The notes: generated by a model from the sequence alone, not told the origin. A stretch of DNA of 64,000 nt from Levilactobacillus tangyuanensis (GCF_003946545.1 NZ_RHOA01000009.1:22923-86922); one strand, 5' to 3'. Shown: positions 17,896 to 26,600, counted from the first letter of the stretch. Program-made: numbers and translations.

Positions 17896-17955
17896 CGTTC
17901 CCACCTCCGTTTCCTAATTGATTTTGGTCGATCACACGGGCAATGTCAACTCCTT

Positions 17956-17993
17956 TTGACCGGCCACGGTTTTACTGGTATTCTCTTACCAGT
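17956..17993 (+). promoter_or_regulatory. dut promoter with overlapping inverted-repeat operator
   Basis: TTGACC (17956-17961), a 17-base spacer and TATTCT (17979-17984), preceded by TGG, form an extended promoter. ACTGGTA (17974-17980), six bases, then TACCAGT (17987-17993) is a perfect 7-bp inverted repeat lying over the -10 element, the position of a classical repressor site. Confidence 0.65.
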
Positions 17994-18053
17994 TTGCTTA
18001 TTCTAGTAACAGAGCCAACGAAAGCGATTTATTTAATAGAAGGAGTGTCGATA

Positions 18054-18593
18054 ATGAAACGTGGATTTGAAATTGTTTCACGGTACCAAAACCAGGGCTT
18101 ACATCTACCTTACCGAACAACCCAACAGGCTGCGGGTTACGACTTTGAATGTGCGGAAGACTTTACCCTACCTTCGATTTGGCGGCATGACGTCCTGCAC
18201 GCCTTTAAACGATTGCGGCAACAGGCGCCGCTGACTACGGCCGAGCTTGAGGCGGGGCAACACGATCTGAAACCGTGGCTAGTTCCCACGGGCATTAAGG
18301 CCTACATGGCGCCAGGTGAAGTCTTGATCCTGGCCAATCGGTCTAGCAATCCTTTGAAGCATAACCTCATCTTGCCGAACGGGGTCGGGGTGATCGACGC
18401 CGACTATTATGATAACGAAAAGAACGAGGGAGAAATCTTTGTTCAACTCGTGAACGTCGGGCTGAGCGACGTTGTGATTAAAAAGGGCCAGCGCATCGCC
18501 CAAGGGATTTTCATGCCCTACTACCTGGCCGACGACGAACAGGCGCCACAACAGGAACGCCAGGGGGGCTTCGGCTCGTCCGATCGCAAGTAA
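18054..18593 (+). CDS. dut: dUTP diphosphatase, trimeric family
   Basis: A 179-residue dUTPase that hydrolyses dUTP to dUMP, preventing uracil incorporation and supplying dTMP synthesis. The five motifs are visible: AAGYDFECA, NRSSN, NGVGVIDADYYDN, GQRIAQGIF and the C-terminal arm RQGGFGSS. About 50 residues separate motifs I and II, more than in a minimal dUTPase, including a Leu/Ala/Glu-rich helix. ATG start with AAGGAG; longer frames upstream lack one. It lies upstream of radA, in a separate promoter arrangement. Confidence 0.9.
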   Translation: MKRGFEIVSRYQNQGLHLPYRTTQQAAGYDFECAEDFTLPSIWRHDVLHAFKRLRQQAPLTTAELEAGQHDLKPWLVPTGIKAYMAPGEVLILANRSSNPLKHNLILPNGVGVIDADYYDNEKNEGEIFVQLVNVGLSDVVIKKGQRIAQGIFMPYYLADDEQAPQQERQGGFGSSDRK

Positions 18594-18642
18594 AACTTTA
18601 GAAAATGTGTCAACAGACTAGTGTAGGATCAGCTGGTAGTTA

Positions 18643-18651
18643 TGCTAAAAT
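18643..18651 (+). promoter_or_regulatory. Extended -10 promoter of radA
   Basis: TGC-TAAAAT lies about 37 bases upstream of the radA GTG. No clear -35 box is seen. Confidence 0.5.
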
Positions 18652-18687
18652 AAAAGTATTCAGAAGAATGACTAAGGGGGAGCTACG

Positions 18688-20061
18688 GTGGCTAAAGCCA
18701 AAACTAATTTTGTTTGTCAAAATTGTGCATACAGTTCACCACGTTACTTGGGCCGCTGCCCAAACTGTGGCGAGTGGAATACCATGGTTGAAGAAGTGGT
18801 GACGCCAACGGCGAAGCCCCAATCCACTCGGGTTAGTGCGTCTGGTCAACATTCGCATCCCCAATTAATGAATGAGATTAAGCACACGAGCGAGACTCGG
18901 GTGAAGACCGAAATGGGCGAGCTAAACCGGGTACTCGGTGGGGGAATTGTCCCAGGTTCCTTAATTTTAATTGGTGGGGATCCGGGTATTGGGAAATCGA
19001 CCCTGCTGCTACAGGTGTCTGGGCAGTTGAGTGCCACTGGTGGCAAGGTGTTATACGTTTCTGGGGAAGAAAGTGCGCCCCAGATTAAGATGCGTGCGGA
19101 CCGGTTGGTTGTTAACAGTGATAACCTTTACCTGTATCCAGAGACGGACATGGCCAGCATTCGGGCCAACATCGAAGAGATGCAGCCGGACTACGTGGTT
19201 ATCGACTCCGTCCAGACGATGCAAGCACCAGATGTGACTTCAGCGATTGGATCCGTTTCCCAGATTCGTGAGGTGACGGGTGAGCTGATGCAGATTGCGA
19301 AGACCAATGGCATCACCATTTTTGTCGTGGGTCATGTGACCAAGGGCGGGGCCATTGCCGGTCCCAAGATTCTGGAACACATGGTGGACACGGTGCTCTA
19401 CTTCGAAGGCGACCTGCATCACACCTATCGGATTCTCCGGGCGGTGAAGAACCGGTTTGGGTCCACCAATGAGTTGGGGATATTTGAGATGCGTGAGGGG
19501 GGCCTTTACGAGGTCGCTAACCCTTCCGAAATTTTCTTGGAAGAACGACTCAAGGATGCCACCGGATCGGCTATCGTGGTCTCCATGGAAGGAACCCGGC
19601 CAATTCTGGTGGAGGTTCAAGCGCTGATCACGCCATCTGTCTTTGGTAATGCCCAACGGACGTCTAGTGGACTGGACCGCAATCGTGTGTCGCTATTGAT
19701 GGCCGTGCTGGAGAAACGGGCTAACCTGATGCTACAAAACCAGGATGCCTTTCTGAAGGCCGCCGGTGGGGTTAAGCTTGACGAACCAGCGATTGACCTG
19801 GCTATCGCGTTGAGTATTGCCTCCAGCTACAAGGACACCGCGACCGAGCCCACGGACTGTTTCGTTGGTGAAGTTGGGCTGACCGGTGAAATTCGCCGAG
19901 TTAGTCGGATCGAACAGCGGGTGGCTGAGGCTAAAAAGTTAGGCTTCAAACGGATCTTTGTTCCTAAGAATAATCTTCAAGGGTGGGTTCCACCTAAGGG
20001 GATCGATGTCGTCGGGGTATCGACTCTACGGCAAACATTAAAGCTCGCACTCGACGTTTAA
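18688..20061 (+). CDS. radA: DNA repair protein RadA (Sms)
   Basis: A 457-residue branch-migration ATPase involved in recombination and repair. Domains in order: an N-terminal zinc finger (CQNC ... CPNC, residues about 8-30), a RecA-like core with Walker [11 protein letters not shown], the RadA-specific KNRFGSTNE motif, and a C-terminal Lon protease-like domain. Length is standard. GTG start with AAGGGGGAG upstream. The next gene, yacL, begins shortly after, matching the conserved radA-yacL order of Firmicutes. Confidence 0.96.
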   Translation: MAKAKTNFVCQNCAYSSPRYLGRCPNCGEWNTMVEEVVTPTAKPQSTRVSASGQHSHPQLMNEIKHTSETRVKTEMGELNRVLGGGIVPGSLILIGGDPGIGKSTLLLQVSGQLSATGGKVLYVSGEESAPQIKMRADRLVVNSDNLYLYPETDMASIRANIEEMQPDYVVIDSVQTMQAPDVTSAIGSVSQIREVTGELMQIAKTNGITIFVVGHVTKGGAIAGPKILEHMVDTVLYFEGDLHHTYRILRAVKNRFGSTNELGIFEMREGGLYEVANPSEIFLEERLKDATGSAIVVSMEGTRPILVEVQALITPSVFGNAQRTSSGLDRNRVSLLMAVLEKRANLMLQNQDAFLKAAGGVKLDEPAIDLAIALSIASSYKDTATEPTDCFVGEVGLTGEIRRVSRIEQRVAEAKKLGFKRIFVPKNNLQGWVPPKGIDVVGVSTLRQTLKLALDV

Positions 20062-20095
20062 GGCAGGTGAGCAATGAAAGGAGGTGAAATTTAAA

Positions 20096-21274
20096 ATGCG
20101 TAAAAAGAGTGTTGTTTTATTTATCTTTGCCGTTTTGGGTGGGGTTATGGGCGCCGCCTATCTCCCTCGAATCTGGCAAATTTCAGGCGTCACTAGCCCA
20201 ATGGTGAACAATCTGGCGGTAAACATACTGGTTGGTGCACTTATTTTTCTTATTCTCGGGTTGCTCTTTGCAGGCTTACTGCTTCGATTGATTAACAAGA
20301 TTGAAGCCTACCTGAATCGACAGAACCCCATGACGCTTATTTTTGGCAGTTTGGTCACCATTGTCGGGCTAGTGTTAGCGTTACTGATTTCAGTTTCACT
20401 TCGCGAATCAAAGTCGGTGTTTTTCAATACCGTGATTCCGTGGATATTGATGATTCTATTTGGTTACCTAGGGTTTCGAATTGGGACCCGTCTTAGCAAG
20501 CTTAAGCTGGAAGATTGGCGACGATTGTTCCAAGCACCTGGGCGTAAGGCCACAGGTGAAGACGCCGGCAAAGAGGTCTTGGACAGGGAAAGCGAACCAA
20601 ATTTTCACCACTATAAGATTCTAGACACCAATATTTTAATTGATGGGCGGATCTATGACTTGGCGAAAACCGGATTCCTGGAAGGGACGCTGTTGGTTCC
20701 TAACTTTGTGTTGTATGAACTGCAATACATAGCGGACTCCAGTGATTCCATCAAGCGGGTTCGTGGTCGGCGTGGCTTGGACATCTTGAACAAGCTTCAA
20801 AATGAACAAATCATGCCAATCGAAATGTATGAAGGGGATTTCGAAGATATTCCTGAGGTTGATAGCAAGTTAATCCAATTGGCCAAGGAAAATGGCGGGA
20901 TTATCGTGACGAATGATTACAACCTGAACAAGGTTATTCAATTCCAAAATGTTCAGGTCCTAAACATCAATTCGTTGGCCAATGCCTTGAAGCCTCGTGT
21001 TATTCCTGGCGAAGACCTGCATGTAATGGTTGTGAAAAACGGGACCGAACGGCAACAAGGGGTTGCGTACCTGGATGATGGGACCATGGTCGTCGTCGAA
21101 GACGGTCGGTACTTCATCAACAAGCAACTCGATGTGGTCGTGACGAGTGCCATTCAAACCGATGCGGGACGAATGATCTTTGCTAAACCGGTGCATTCAA
21201 GTAAAAATATTGAGGATGGCAACGGTGCTAAGAAGTCTGGTAATAACAATCGCAACGGTAAAAAGCCGTCGTAA
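20096..21274 (+). CDS. yacL: PIN/TRAM domain membrane protein (YacL)
   Basis: A 392-residue protein with four N-terminal transmembrane helices (about residues 5-145), a PIN nuclease-like domain starting at LDTNILIDGRIYDL with further acidic residues in ANENGG-like and VTNDYNLN segments, and a C-terminal TRAM domain (GEDLHVMVVKNG to VVVEDG). The Gly/Asn/Lys-rich tail is hydrophilic. ATG at 20096 follows AAAGGAGG; an upstream in-frame GTG overlaps that site. Role is unproven; a membrane-tethered RNase is suggested by domain content. A terminator follows. Confidence 0.9.
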   Translation: MRKKSVVLFIFAVLGGVMGAAYLPRIWQISGVTSPMVNNLAVNILVGALIFLILGLLFAGLLLRLINKIEAYLNRQNPMTLIFGSLVTIVGLVLALLISVSLRESKSVFFNTVIPWILMILFGYLGFRIGTRLSKLKLEDWRRLFQAPGRKATGEDAGKEVLDRESEPNFHHYKILDTNILIDGRIYDLAKTGFLEGTLLVPNFVLYELQYIADSSDSIKRVRGRRGLDILNKLQNEQIMPIEMYEGDFEDIPEVDSKLIQLAKENGGIIVTNDYNLNKVIQFQNVQVLNINSLANALKPRVIPGEDLHVMVVKNGTERQQGVAYLDDGTMVVVEDGRYFINKQLDVVVTSAIQTDAGRMIFAKPVHSSKNIEDGNGAKKSGNNNRNGKKPS

Positions 21275-21292
21275 CGTTGGCGAAGAGTAACG

Positions 21293-21351
21293 AAACAATT
21301 AAGAAGTCGATCTGTCTGCCTATTGGCTGCAGGTCGACTTCTTAATTTTTG
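21293..21351 (+). terminator. Terminator after yacL
   Basis: AATTAAGAAGTCGA-TCTG pairs with CAGG-TCGACTTCTTAATT, followed by T5; a long, stable hairpin. Confidence 0.88.
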
Positions 21352-21359
21352 GTCGAATA

Positions 21360-21368
21360 TGCTACAAT
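21360..21368 (+). promoter_or_regulatory. Extended -10 promoter of cysS
   Basis: TGC-TACAAT ends about 38 bases before the cysS ATG. The leader would be only about 30 bases, so there is no room for a T-box. Confidence 0.55.
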
Positions 21369-21406
21369 AGACATAATTTATGTCGTGACGCGAAAGGAGT
21401 TTCGGG

Positions 21407-22819
21407 ATGCTTAAAGTTTTTAATACCATGACTCGCCAAAAAGAAACCTTTGAACCGATGACCCCCGGCGTGGTCAACATGTACGTCTGTGGCCCGACGG
21501 TTTATAACTATATTCACATTGGGAATGCGCGGAGTGCGATTGCCTTCGATACCATTCGCCGTTATTTTGAATACCGCGGCTTCAAGGTGAAGTACGTTTC
21601 TAACTTTACCGATGTCGACGATAAGATGATTAAGCAAGCTAATAAATTAGGCATTACGGTGCCAGAACTGGGTGACCGGTTCATCAAGGCCTTCAAGGAA
21701 GATACGGCGGCGCTGAACATTGAACCAGCGACCGTGAATCCCCGGGCGACGGAACACATTAATGAAATCATTGAATTTGTTCAGGACCTAATCGATAAGG
21801 ACTATGCCTATCCAGTTGATGGGGATGTCTATTATCGAGCACACAAGTTTGCCCACTATGGTGAACTTTCACACTTGAAGTTAGACGATCTGGAAGAAGG
21901 GGCTTCCCAGCATACGGCCGATGAAGAGACCGCCCGTAAGGAAGATCCCGTCGACTTTGCCCTATGGAAGGGCGCTAAGCCTGGAGAAATTTCTTGGCCA
22001 TCCCCGTGGGGTGCTGGTCGGCCCGGTTGGCACATTGAGTGCTCGGTCATGTCCACCCACTATCTGGGCGACACCTTTGATATTCATGCCGGTGGCGAAG
22101 ACCTGGTCTTCCCCCATCATGAGAATGAAATCGCGCAAAGTGAGGCTAAGACCGGGAAGACCTTCGTTCATTACTGGTTGCATAATGGCTTTGTCACCGT
22201 TGGCGATGAGAACGAGAAGATGAGTAAGTCACTCGGCAACTTTGTCACGGTTCACGACATCTTGAAGACGGTTGATGCCCAGACGTTGCGGTTCTTTATG
22301 GCAACGACGCAGTACCGGCGCCCCATTCAATACAGTCAACGCAACCTGGATACCGCTGCCCGCAACCTCGAACGCCTGCAAACGGCTTACGATAATATGG
22401 GCTATCGGCTGAAGGATGCCGAGGGTGGTAACGATCCTAAGACGGACCAAGAGGTTCGTCAGATTGCGGCCAACTACATGGATGCCATGGACGATGACTT
22501 CAACGTCCAAAACGGGGTCGCTGAAGTCTACGAAGTTGCCCGGCTGGGGAATGTCTATGCCGAACGGCCGGTCGTCTTTGCTGGTACGCTGAGCTTCATT
22601 CGCAAGACCTTAACCGATTTGCTCAGTGTCTTTGGGGTTGAACTCAAGGAAGCTACCGAATTGGCAGACCAAGACATCGAAGACTTAATCGCTGAACGGA
22701 TTGCCGCACGGAAGAACAAGGATTTCCTGCGCAGCGATGAAATTCGTGAGCAATTGAAGAACCAAGGAATTATTTTGGAAGACACGCCCCAAGGGACGCG
22801 TTGGCGAAAGGGAAATTAA
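21407..22819 (+). CDS. cysS: Cysteine--tRNA ligase
   Basis: A 470-residue class I aminoacyl-tRNA synthetase charging tRNA-Cys. The HIGH motif is YIHIGN, the KMSKS motif KMSKSLGN. Zinc ligands include Cys in MYVCGPTVY, Cys in IECSVMS and the HHENE segment. The C-terminal helical and anticodon-binding domains are complete. ATG with GAAAGGAG upstream. Its stop overlaps the mrnC start (TAATG). In B. subtilis gltX and cysE precede cysS; both are absent here. Confidence 0.97.
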   Translation: MLKVFNTMTRQKETFEPMTPGVVNMYVCGPTVYNYIHIGNARSAIAFDTIRRYFEYRGFKVKYVSNFTDVDDKMIKQANKLGITVPELGDRFIKAFKEDTAALNIEPATVNPRATEHINEIIEFVQDLIDKDYAYPVDGDVYYRAHKFAHYGELSHLKLDDLEEGASQHTADEETARKEDPVDFALWKGAKPGEISWPSPWGAGRPGWHIECSVMSTHYLGDTFDIHAGGEDLVFPHHENEIAQSEAKTGKTFVHYWLHNGFVTVGDENEKMSKSLGNFVTVHDILKTVDAQTLRFFMATTQYRRPIQYSQRNLDTAARNLERLQTAYDNMGYRLKDAEGGNDPKTDQEVRQIAANYMDAMDDDFNVQNGVAEVYEVARLGNVYAERPVVFAGTLSFIRKTLTDLLSVFGVELKEATELADQDIEDLIAERIAARKNKDFLRSDEIREQLKNQGIILEDTPQGTRWRKGN

Positions 22820-23226
22820 TGACAACTGAAGTAGATTATCGACAATTAAACGGGGTCGCATTGGCCTATATGGGGGATGCCGCCTACGAGGTCATCATTC
22901 GGCGGCATTTAATCGCCGAAGGGTTGGCCAAGCCAAACCATTTGCAGAAGACAGCGACGCATTACGTCTCCGCTAAGGCCCAGGCGGCACTGATTAACTT
23001 GATGGAACAAGACGAGATTCTCAGCGAGGATGAATGGACGATGTTCAAGCGCGGGCGTAACGCCAAGAGCTACACGCATGCCAAAAACACGGACGTGGTG
23101 ACTTACCGGATTTCAACCGGGTTCGAAGCCTTGATGGGCTATCTAGCCCTAAGCGGTAAACAGGACCGGGTCGATCAGTTAAGTCAATGGTGCATTGAAC
23201 AAGTGGAAGCGGGGCGGACTGAATAA
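22819..23226 (+). CDS. mrnC: Mini-ribonuclease III
   Basis: A 135-residue RNase III catalytic domain without a double-stranded RNA-binding domain, which matures the ends of 23S rRNA in Firmicutes. The signature [17 protein letters not shown] contains the conserved acidic residues, and a second acidic pair is in the C-terminal helix region. Start is the ATG overlapping the cysS stop; GAAAGGG lies upstream. The stop codon overlaps the next gene start (TAATG), giving tight coupling with cysS and rlmB. Confidence 0.93.
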   Translation: MTTEVDYRQLNGVALAYMGDAAYEVIIRRHLIAEGLAKPNHLQKTATHYVSAKAQAALINLMEQDEILSEDEWTMFKRGRNAKSYTHAKNTDVVTYRISTGFEALMGYLALSGKQDRVDQLSQWCIEQVEAGRTE

Positions 23227-23996
23227 TGAATCCAGAACAGACAACACCAGCCAACGACACCGACTTTGTCATCGGTCGTCATCCGGCCGTAGCGGCTTTA
23301 CGGAGCCAACAAACGATTAACAAGGTCTTCTTGCAGAGCGGATTAAAGGCGGAAGCCATCGATGAGATTCGGCAACTGGCTAAGAAACGTCACCTGGTGA
23401 TCTCCGAGGTGCCGAAGCAAAAGCTGGACCAACTGACTGACCACCAGAATCACCAAGGGGTGGCACTGGGCGTTGCGGCCTTTGAATATGCCACGATTGA
23501 TGATTTGTTTGCCAAGGCAGATGCCGCCGGCGAGCCACCATTCTTCTTAATTCTGGACGGGGTCGAGGATCCACATAACCTGGGGTCCATTTTGCGGACC
23601 GCCGATGCCAGTGGGGTTCACGGGGTCATTATCCCTAAGCGCCGGGCCGTTGGCTTAACCTCCGTGGTGGCTAAGACCTCAACCGGGGCCATTGAACGGG
23701 TACCGGTTGCTCGGGTTACTAACCTGGTTAACACCGTTCGCGATTTGAAGGACCGCGGTGTCTGGGTCTTTGGCACCGACATGGATGGCAACGACTATCG
23801 TGACTGGAATGCTAAGGGTGCCAGTGCCCTCATCATTGGTAACGAAGGCAAGGGAATTTCTCGCCTATTAAAGGAAACCGTTGATGAAATGCTGACCATT
23901 CCAATGGTCGGCGAGGTGCAAAGCTTGAACGCCAGTGTGGCCGCCGGGCTCTTGATGTATCAAGGCTTCAGCTCACGGCATCCGGTTCAACACTAA
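23226..23996 (+). CDS. rlmB: 23S rRNA (guanosine-2'-O)-methyltransferase RlmB, TrmH/SpoU family
   Basis: A 256-residue SpoU-type methyltransferase that 2'-O-methylates a guanosine of 23S rRNA (G2251 in E. coli). The N-terminal substrate-binding domain (VIGRHPAVAAL) precedes the knotted SAM-binding domain with LDGVEDPHNLGSILRTADA, GNEGKGISRLL and LNASVAAGLL, the three SpoU motifs. ATG overlaps the mrnC stop. Position between mrnC and yacP is conserved in Firmicutes. Confidence 0.94.
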   Translation: MNPEQTTPANDTDFVIGRHPAVAALRSQQTINKVFLQSGLKAEAIDEIRQLAKKRHLVISEVPKQKLDQLTDHQNHQGVALGVAAFEYATIDDLFAKADAAGEPPFFLILDGVEDPHNLGSILRTADASGVHGVIIPKRRAVGLTSVVAKTSTGAIERVPVARVTNLVNTVRDLKDRGVWVFGTDMDGNDYRDWNAKGASALIIGNEGKGISRLLKETVDEMLTIPMVGEVQSLNASVAAGLLMYQGFSSRHPVQH

Positions 23997-24023
23997 CTTT
24001 AGAAGAAATGAGTGCGGGATAAG

Positions 24024-24572
24024 ATGAAAAAAGATATTTTAATTGTCGATGCTTATAATATGATCGGCAACTGGCCCGAACTCAACCGTCTAAAGTTGAC
24101 TGATCGGTTACCAGAAGCCAGAGACCAGCTCTTAAATATGCTGGCTAACTATCATAAGCTGCGGGACGCGGCCATTACGGTGGTGTTTGATGCGATGTAC
24201 GTTCCCGGTATTTCGAAGAGTTACCGGCAATTTGATTTAGACGTCGTCTGGACCAATCGTGACGAAACGGCCGACAGCTATATTGAACGGTTAGCCAAGG
24301 AACGCCAAACGCGATTTACTCAGGTGACGGTGGCCACCAGCGATCAGGCTGAACAGTGGACCATCTTCTCTGAGGGCGCACTACGAATCCCAGCGGGTGA
24401 ATTACTGCGGGACATCGAGCGGGCACAGAATGAAGTCAAGCAGACGGCCCGCGAGTATGCCGACCGCGGGATTGTGCGAAAATCACCGTGGAATGATCAG
24501 CAACTCTACAAATTAGAAAAATTACGAGACCAAATGATGTCTCGGCCTAAGCAACGCCCTAAGAAAAAATAA
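24024..24572 (+). CDS. yacP: NYN domain ribonuclease-like protein YacP (Rae1 family)
   Basis: A 182-residue NYN/PIN-fold protein. Conserved acidic residues occur in ILIVDAYNMIGNWPEL, TNRDETADSYIERLA and VATSDQAEQW. The B. subtilis homologue Rae1 is a ribosome-dependent endoribonuclease cleaving mRNA in the A site. The C-terminus is basic (RPKQRPKKK). I choose the ATG matching the family N-terminus; a GTG four codons earlier is possible. It belongs to the cysS-mrnC-rlmB-yacP cluster. Confidence 0.88.
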   Translation: MKKDILIVDAYNMIGNWPELNRLKLTDRLPEARDQLLNMLANYHKLRDAAITVVFDAMYVPGISKSYRQFDLDVVWTNRDETADSYIERLAKERQTRFTQVTVATSDQAEQWTIFSEGALRIPAGELLRDIERAQNEVKQTAREYADRGIVRKSPWNDQQLYKLEKLRDQMMSRPKQRPKKK

Positions 24573-24643
24573 ACGGGTGTTCGCTAAGCGATTGGACGGG
24601 CGTCCTTTACACTGGAGTAACCAGTTGAAGGAGGCCTTTTTAA

Positions 24644-25213
24644 TTGAAAACCATGAGTGATATTGTGTTAATTGAAATGATTCGACAAACCACTGAATCC
24701 CCAGCACTACCCGTGTTATTTGACCGGTATCGTCCGGTTTTACTGCGGATGGAGCAACGTTACTTTATTCCTGGGTATGATCGCGACGACTGGGAGCAGG
24801 AGGCCCTGCTGGTCTTCTGCCAAGTGGTCACCAAGTTTCAGTTAAGTCGATCCGTGAACTTCGGGGCCTTCTATCGGCTTAACCTGCTACATCGGGTCTA
24901 CGATTTGATTCGTCAGAGCAGGGCACAGAAACGGCAGAATTGTCGGGGGATGGTTTCAATCGATGCCAATGGGCCGTTCTTTGCCGATACGCTGGTTGAC
25001 CCGCGCTGGATTATTCGTGAGCAATTGGAGGTTAAGGAGGCCGTTGGTCTGGTTCAGAAACGGTTGTCGGCGATCGAACGATTGGTGTTCTTGGGACTGA
25101 TTCGTGGGGCATCCTTGAGTGAGATTGCCCAGAATGCTCGTTTAACGGCTGCCCAGGCCTCGGCGGCTGCCTATCGCAGTCAGGCGAAACTTCGGCAAGT
25201 CTTGGCCGAATGA
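24644..25213 (+). CDS. sigH: SigH/ComX-like sigma-70 family RNA polymerase factor
   Basis: A 189-residue small sigma factor. Region 2 contains GYDRDDWEQEALLVF and FYRLNLLHRVYDLIRQSRA (core and -10 recognition); region 4 is the helix-turn-helix LSEIAQNARLTAAQASAAAYR. In lactobacilli this locus, between yacP and rpmG, encodes a SigH that controls late competence genes. TTG start is chosen because AAGGAGG is 9 bases upstream; an ATG three codons on is too far. A small hairpin lies next to the ribosome site. Confidence 0.82.
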   Translation: MKTMSDIVLIEMIRQTTESPALPVLFDRYRPVLLRMEQRYFIPGYDRDDWEQEALLVFCQVVTKFQLSRSVNFGAFYRLNLLHRVYDLIRQSRAQKRQNCRGMVSIDANGPFFADTLVDPRWIIREQLEVKEAVGLVQKRLSAIERLVFLGLIRGASLSEIAQNARLTAAQASAAAYRSQAKLRQVLAE

Positions 25214-25242
25214 TTGACGGTCTTGCCCAATGATGGTAAGCT
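25214..25242 (+). promoter_or_regulatory. Promoter of rpmG-secE
   Basis: TTGACG (25214-25219), 17-base spacer, TAAGCT (25237-25242) preceded by TGG. It overlaps the sigH stop and lies 45 bases before rpmG. Confidence 0.65.
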
Positions 25243-25287
25243 AACACAGTATGAGTTAGACAGGATTTTATTAAAGGTGGTGGCAAA

Positions 25288-25437
25288 ATGTCACAAAGAA
25301 AGATTGCGTTGGCCTGTTCCGTTTGTGGGTCACGAAACTACACCATCACAGCGAGTGCAACCCGGACTCAGCGACTTGAGGTTAAGAAGTTTTGTAAGTT
25401 TTGCGGGAAGCACACGCTGCATCGCGAAACACGTTAA
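25288..25437 (+). CDS. rpmG: 50S ribosomal protein L33
   Basis: A 49-residue ribosomal protein of the large subunit. It contains a zinc ribbon with two Cys pairs, CSVCGS near residue 10 and CKFCGK near residue 36, so it is the zinc-dependent (C+) form; many Firmicutes also have a C-minus copy used in zinc limitation. ATG follows AAAGGTGG. The order sigH-rpmG-secE-nusG is the conserved Firmicutes arrangement. Confidence 0.93.
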   Translation: MSQRKIALACSVCGSRNYTITASATRTQRLEVKKFCKFCGKHTLHRETR

Positions 25438-25486
25438 TTGATGAATTTAGCTTATAACGGATACTAACATTTAGGGAGGCAACACC

Positions 25487-25663
25487 ATGCATTTACTCCG
25501 TTTCTTCAAATCGGTCGGCAAGGAAATGAAACAAGTTTCTTGGCCAGGCGTTAAGCAACTTCGGCACGATACCGGAACGGTTATTGGCATCTCAGTGCTT
25601 TTCTCCATCTTCTTTGGCGCTGTGGACTGGCTCGTTCAATACGGCCTGAAGTTCCTCGCGTAG
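25487..25663 (+). CDS. secE: Preprotein translocase subunit SecE
   Basis: A 58-residue single-span subunit of the SecYEG channel. The family motif FFKSVGKEMKQVSWPG lies in the amphipathic N-terminal helix, followed by a transmembrane helix (VIGISVLFSIFFGAVDWLV). ATG follows AGGGAGGC. It is the short single-helix form usual in Gram-positives. Confidence 0.93.
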   Translation: MHLLRFFKSVGKEMKQVSWPGVKQLRHDTGTVIGISVLFSIFFGAVDWLVQYGLKFLA

Positions 25664-25675
25664 TCGAATTATCGG

Positions 25676-25704
25676 TGGTCAAAGCAGCTTAAATATGCTA
25701 TATT
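25676..25704 (+). promoter_or_regulatory. Promoter between secE and nusG
   Basis: TGGTCA (25676-25681), 17-base spacer, TATATT (25699-25704). The start site would be near 25711, right before a terminator-like hairpin. Confidence 0.6.
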
Positions 25705-25717
25705 AGTAGCTAACGGG

Positions 25718-25744
25718 AACTTCGTGTATGCGGAGTTTTTTTAT
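25718..25744 (+). terminator. Short hairpin with T tract in nusG leader
   Basis: AACTTCG pairs with CGGAGTT (one G-U) around TGTATG, followed by a run of seven T. It can terminate read-through from secE, or act as an attenuator for the nusG promoter just upstream. Confidence 0.7.
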
Positions 25745-25785
25745 TTTGCTCGAAAAGTCAAAGACATTAAAGGAGTGCACCATAC

Positions 25786-26337
25786 ATGGTTGAGTCAGCT
25801 GAAAAACAATGGTACGTTCTGCATACTTACGCAGGATACGAAAACAAAGTCATGGCAAACTTGGAATCACGGGCCGAATCAATGGGGATGCAAGATAACA
25901 TCTTCCGTGTGGTCGTTCCTGAAGAAGAGGAACATGAAGTTAAGAATGGTAAGGACAAGGTTTCCATGGAAAAGGTTTTCCCTGGCTATGTCTTGGTCGA
26001 AATGGTCATGAGTGACCAAGCTTGGTACATCGTCCGGAACACGCCTGGCGTTACTGGTTTCTTAGGTTCTCATGGTCAAGGTAGTAAGCCAACGCCATTG
26101 TTACCTGACGAAGTCGAACGGATTCTCCGTCGTGTCGGTATCTCGGCTCGGCATGCTGAATTGGATGTTGCTCCTGGTGACTCCGTAACCATCGTGGATG
26201 GTGCCTTCAGTGGCTTGGTCGGTAAGATTACCGAAGTCGATGACGAAAAGATGAAGTTAAAGGTTAACATTGATATGTTCGGTCGGGAAACCAGTACTGA
26301 ACTGAACTTTGACCAAGTCGACCCAATCCTGGGTTAA
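25786..26337 (+). CDS. nusG: Transcription termination/antitermination protein NusG
   Basis: A 183-residue transcription elongation factor that binds RNA polymerase and affects pausing and Rho action. The NGN domain begins EKQWYVLHTYAGYENKVM and includes FPGYVLVEM; the C-terminal KOW domain is PGDSVTIVDGAFSGLVGKI. Start ATG follows AAAGGAGTG. It is separated from rplK by 289 bases with folded RNA potential and a separate promoter. Confidence 0.97.
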   Translation: MVESAEKQWYVLHTYAGYENKVMANLESRAESMGMQDNIFRVVVPEEEEHEVKNGKDKVSMEKVFPGYVLVEMVMSDQAWYIVRNTPGVTGFLGSHGQGSKPTPLLPDEVERILRRVGISARHAELDVAPGDSVTIVDGAFSGLVGKITEVDDEKMKLKVNIDMFGRETSTELNFDQVDPILG

Positions 26338-26359
26338 GCCATTCGTCATTAACCAGTCA

Positions 26360-26480
26360 TCACCCATGACTCTATCGGCCACCGTGTTTTAGTCGCGGTT
26401 GGCCGTTAAGACTGACGACGATTGTTCCGAAGCTGGGCAGGCTGAATCCTTGTTCTATCAGGATCAGCCGTCGTGGGTGA
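26360..26480 (+). ncRNA. Candidate structured RNA between nusG and rplK
   Basis: An 11-bp outer stem pairs TCACCCATGAC (26360-26370) with GTCGTGGGTGA (26470-26480), one G-U. It encloses a 9-bp hairpin (CGGCCA-CCG 26376-26384 with CGG-T-TGGCCG 26396-26405) and a 10-bp hairpin (GGCTG-A-ATCCT 26440-26450 with AGGAT-CAGCC 26460-26469). ACGACG at 26415-26420 could instead pair with CGTCGT at 26469-26474, giving an alternative fold. No known family was recognised. It may be the nusG 3' end, a terminator, or a cis-regulator. Confidence 0.5.
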
Positions 26481-26506
26481 CCTTTAAATTTTGGTTCCAA
26501 AAGAAC

Positions 26507-26535
26507 TTGTTGTAGTTAGTAAAGTGTGGTATGAT
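26507..26535 (+). promoter_or_regulatory. Promoter of rplK-rplA operon
   Basis: TTGTTG (26507-26512), 17-base spacer, TATGAT (26530-26535) preceded by TGG. Transcription should start near 26542. Confidence 0.75.
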
Positions 26536-26541
26536 TCTCAA

Positions 26542-26600
26542 GTATGCGTTAGAGCATACAGTTAACGTGGGAGGAGCAAACTAACAGCTCCACTTACCAC
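26542..26600 (+). promoter_or_regulatory. Possible L1-binding leader of rplK-rplA
   Basis: The leader has hairpin GTATGC-N6-GCATAC and then a GTGG...GAGC / GCTC-CAC hairpin close to the rplK ribosome site. Ribosomal protein L1 is known to autoregulate rplK-rplA through such leaders, but I did not match a covariance model. Confidence 0.4.

Noticed and set aside
18605..18802. Frame overlapping the start of radA
   Set aside because: It overlaps the zinc-finger coding region of radA in another frame and has no ribosome site.
21360..21406. T-box leader upstream of cysS
   Set aside because: The promoter leaves about 30 bases of leader, too short for a T-box.
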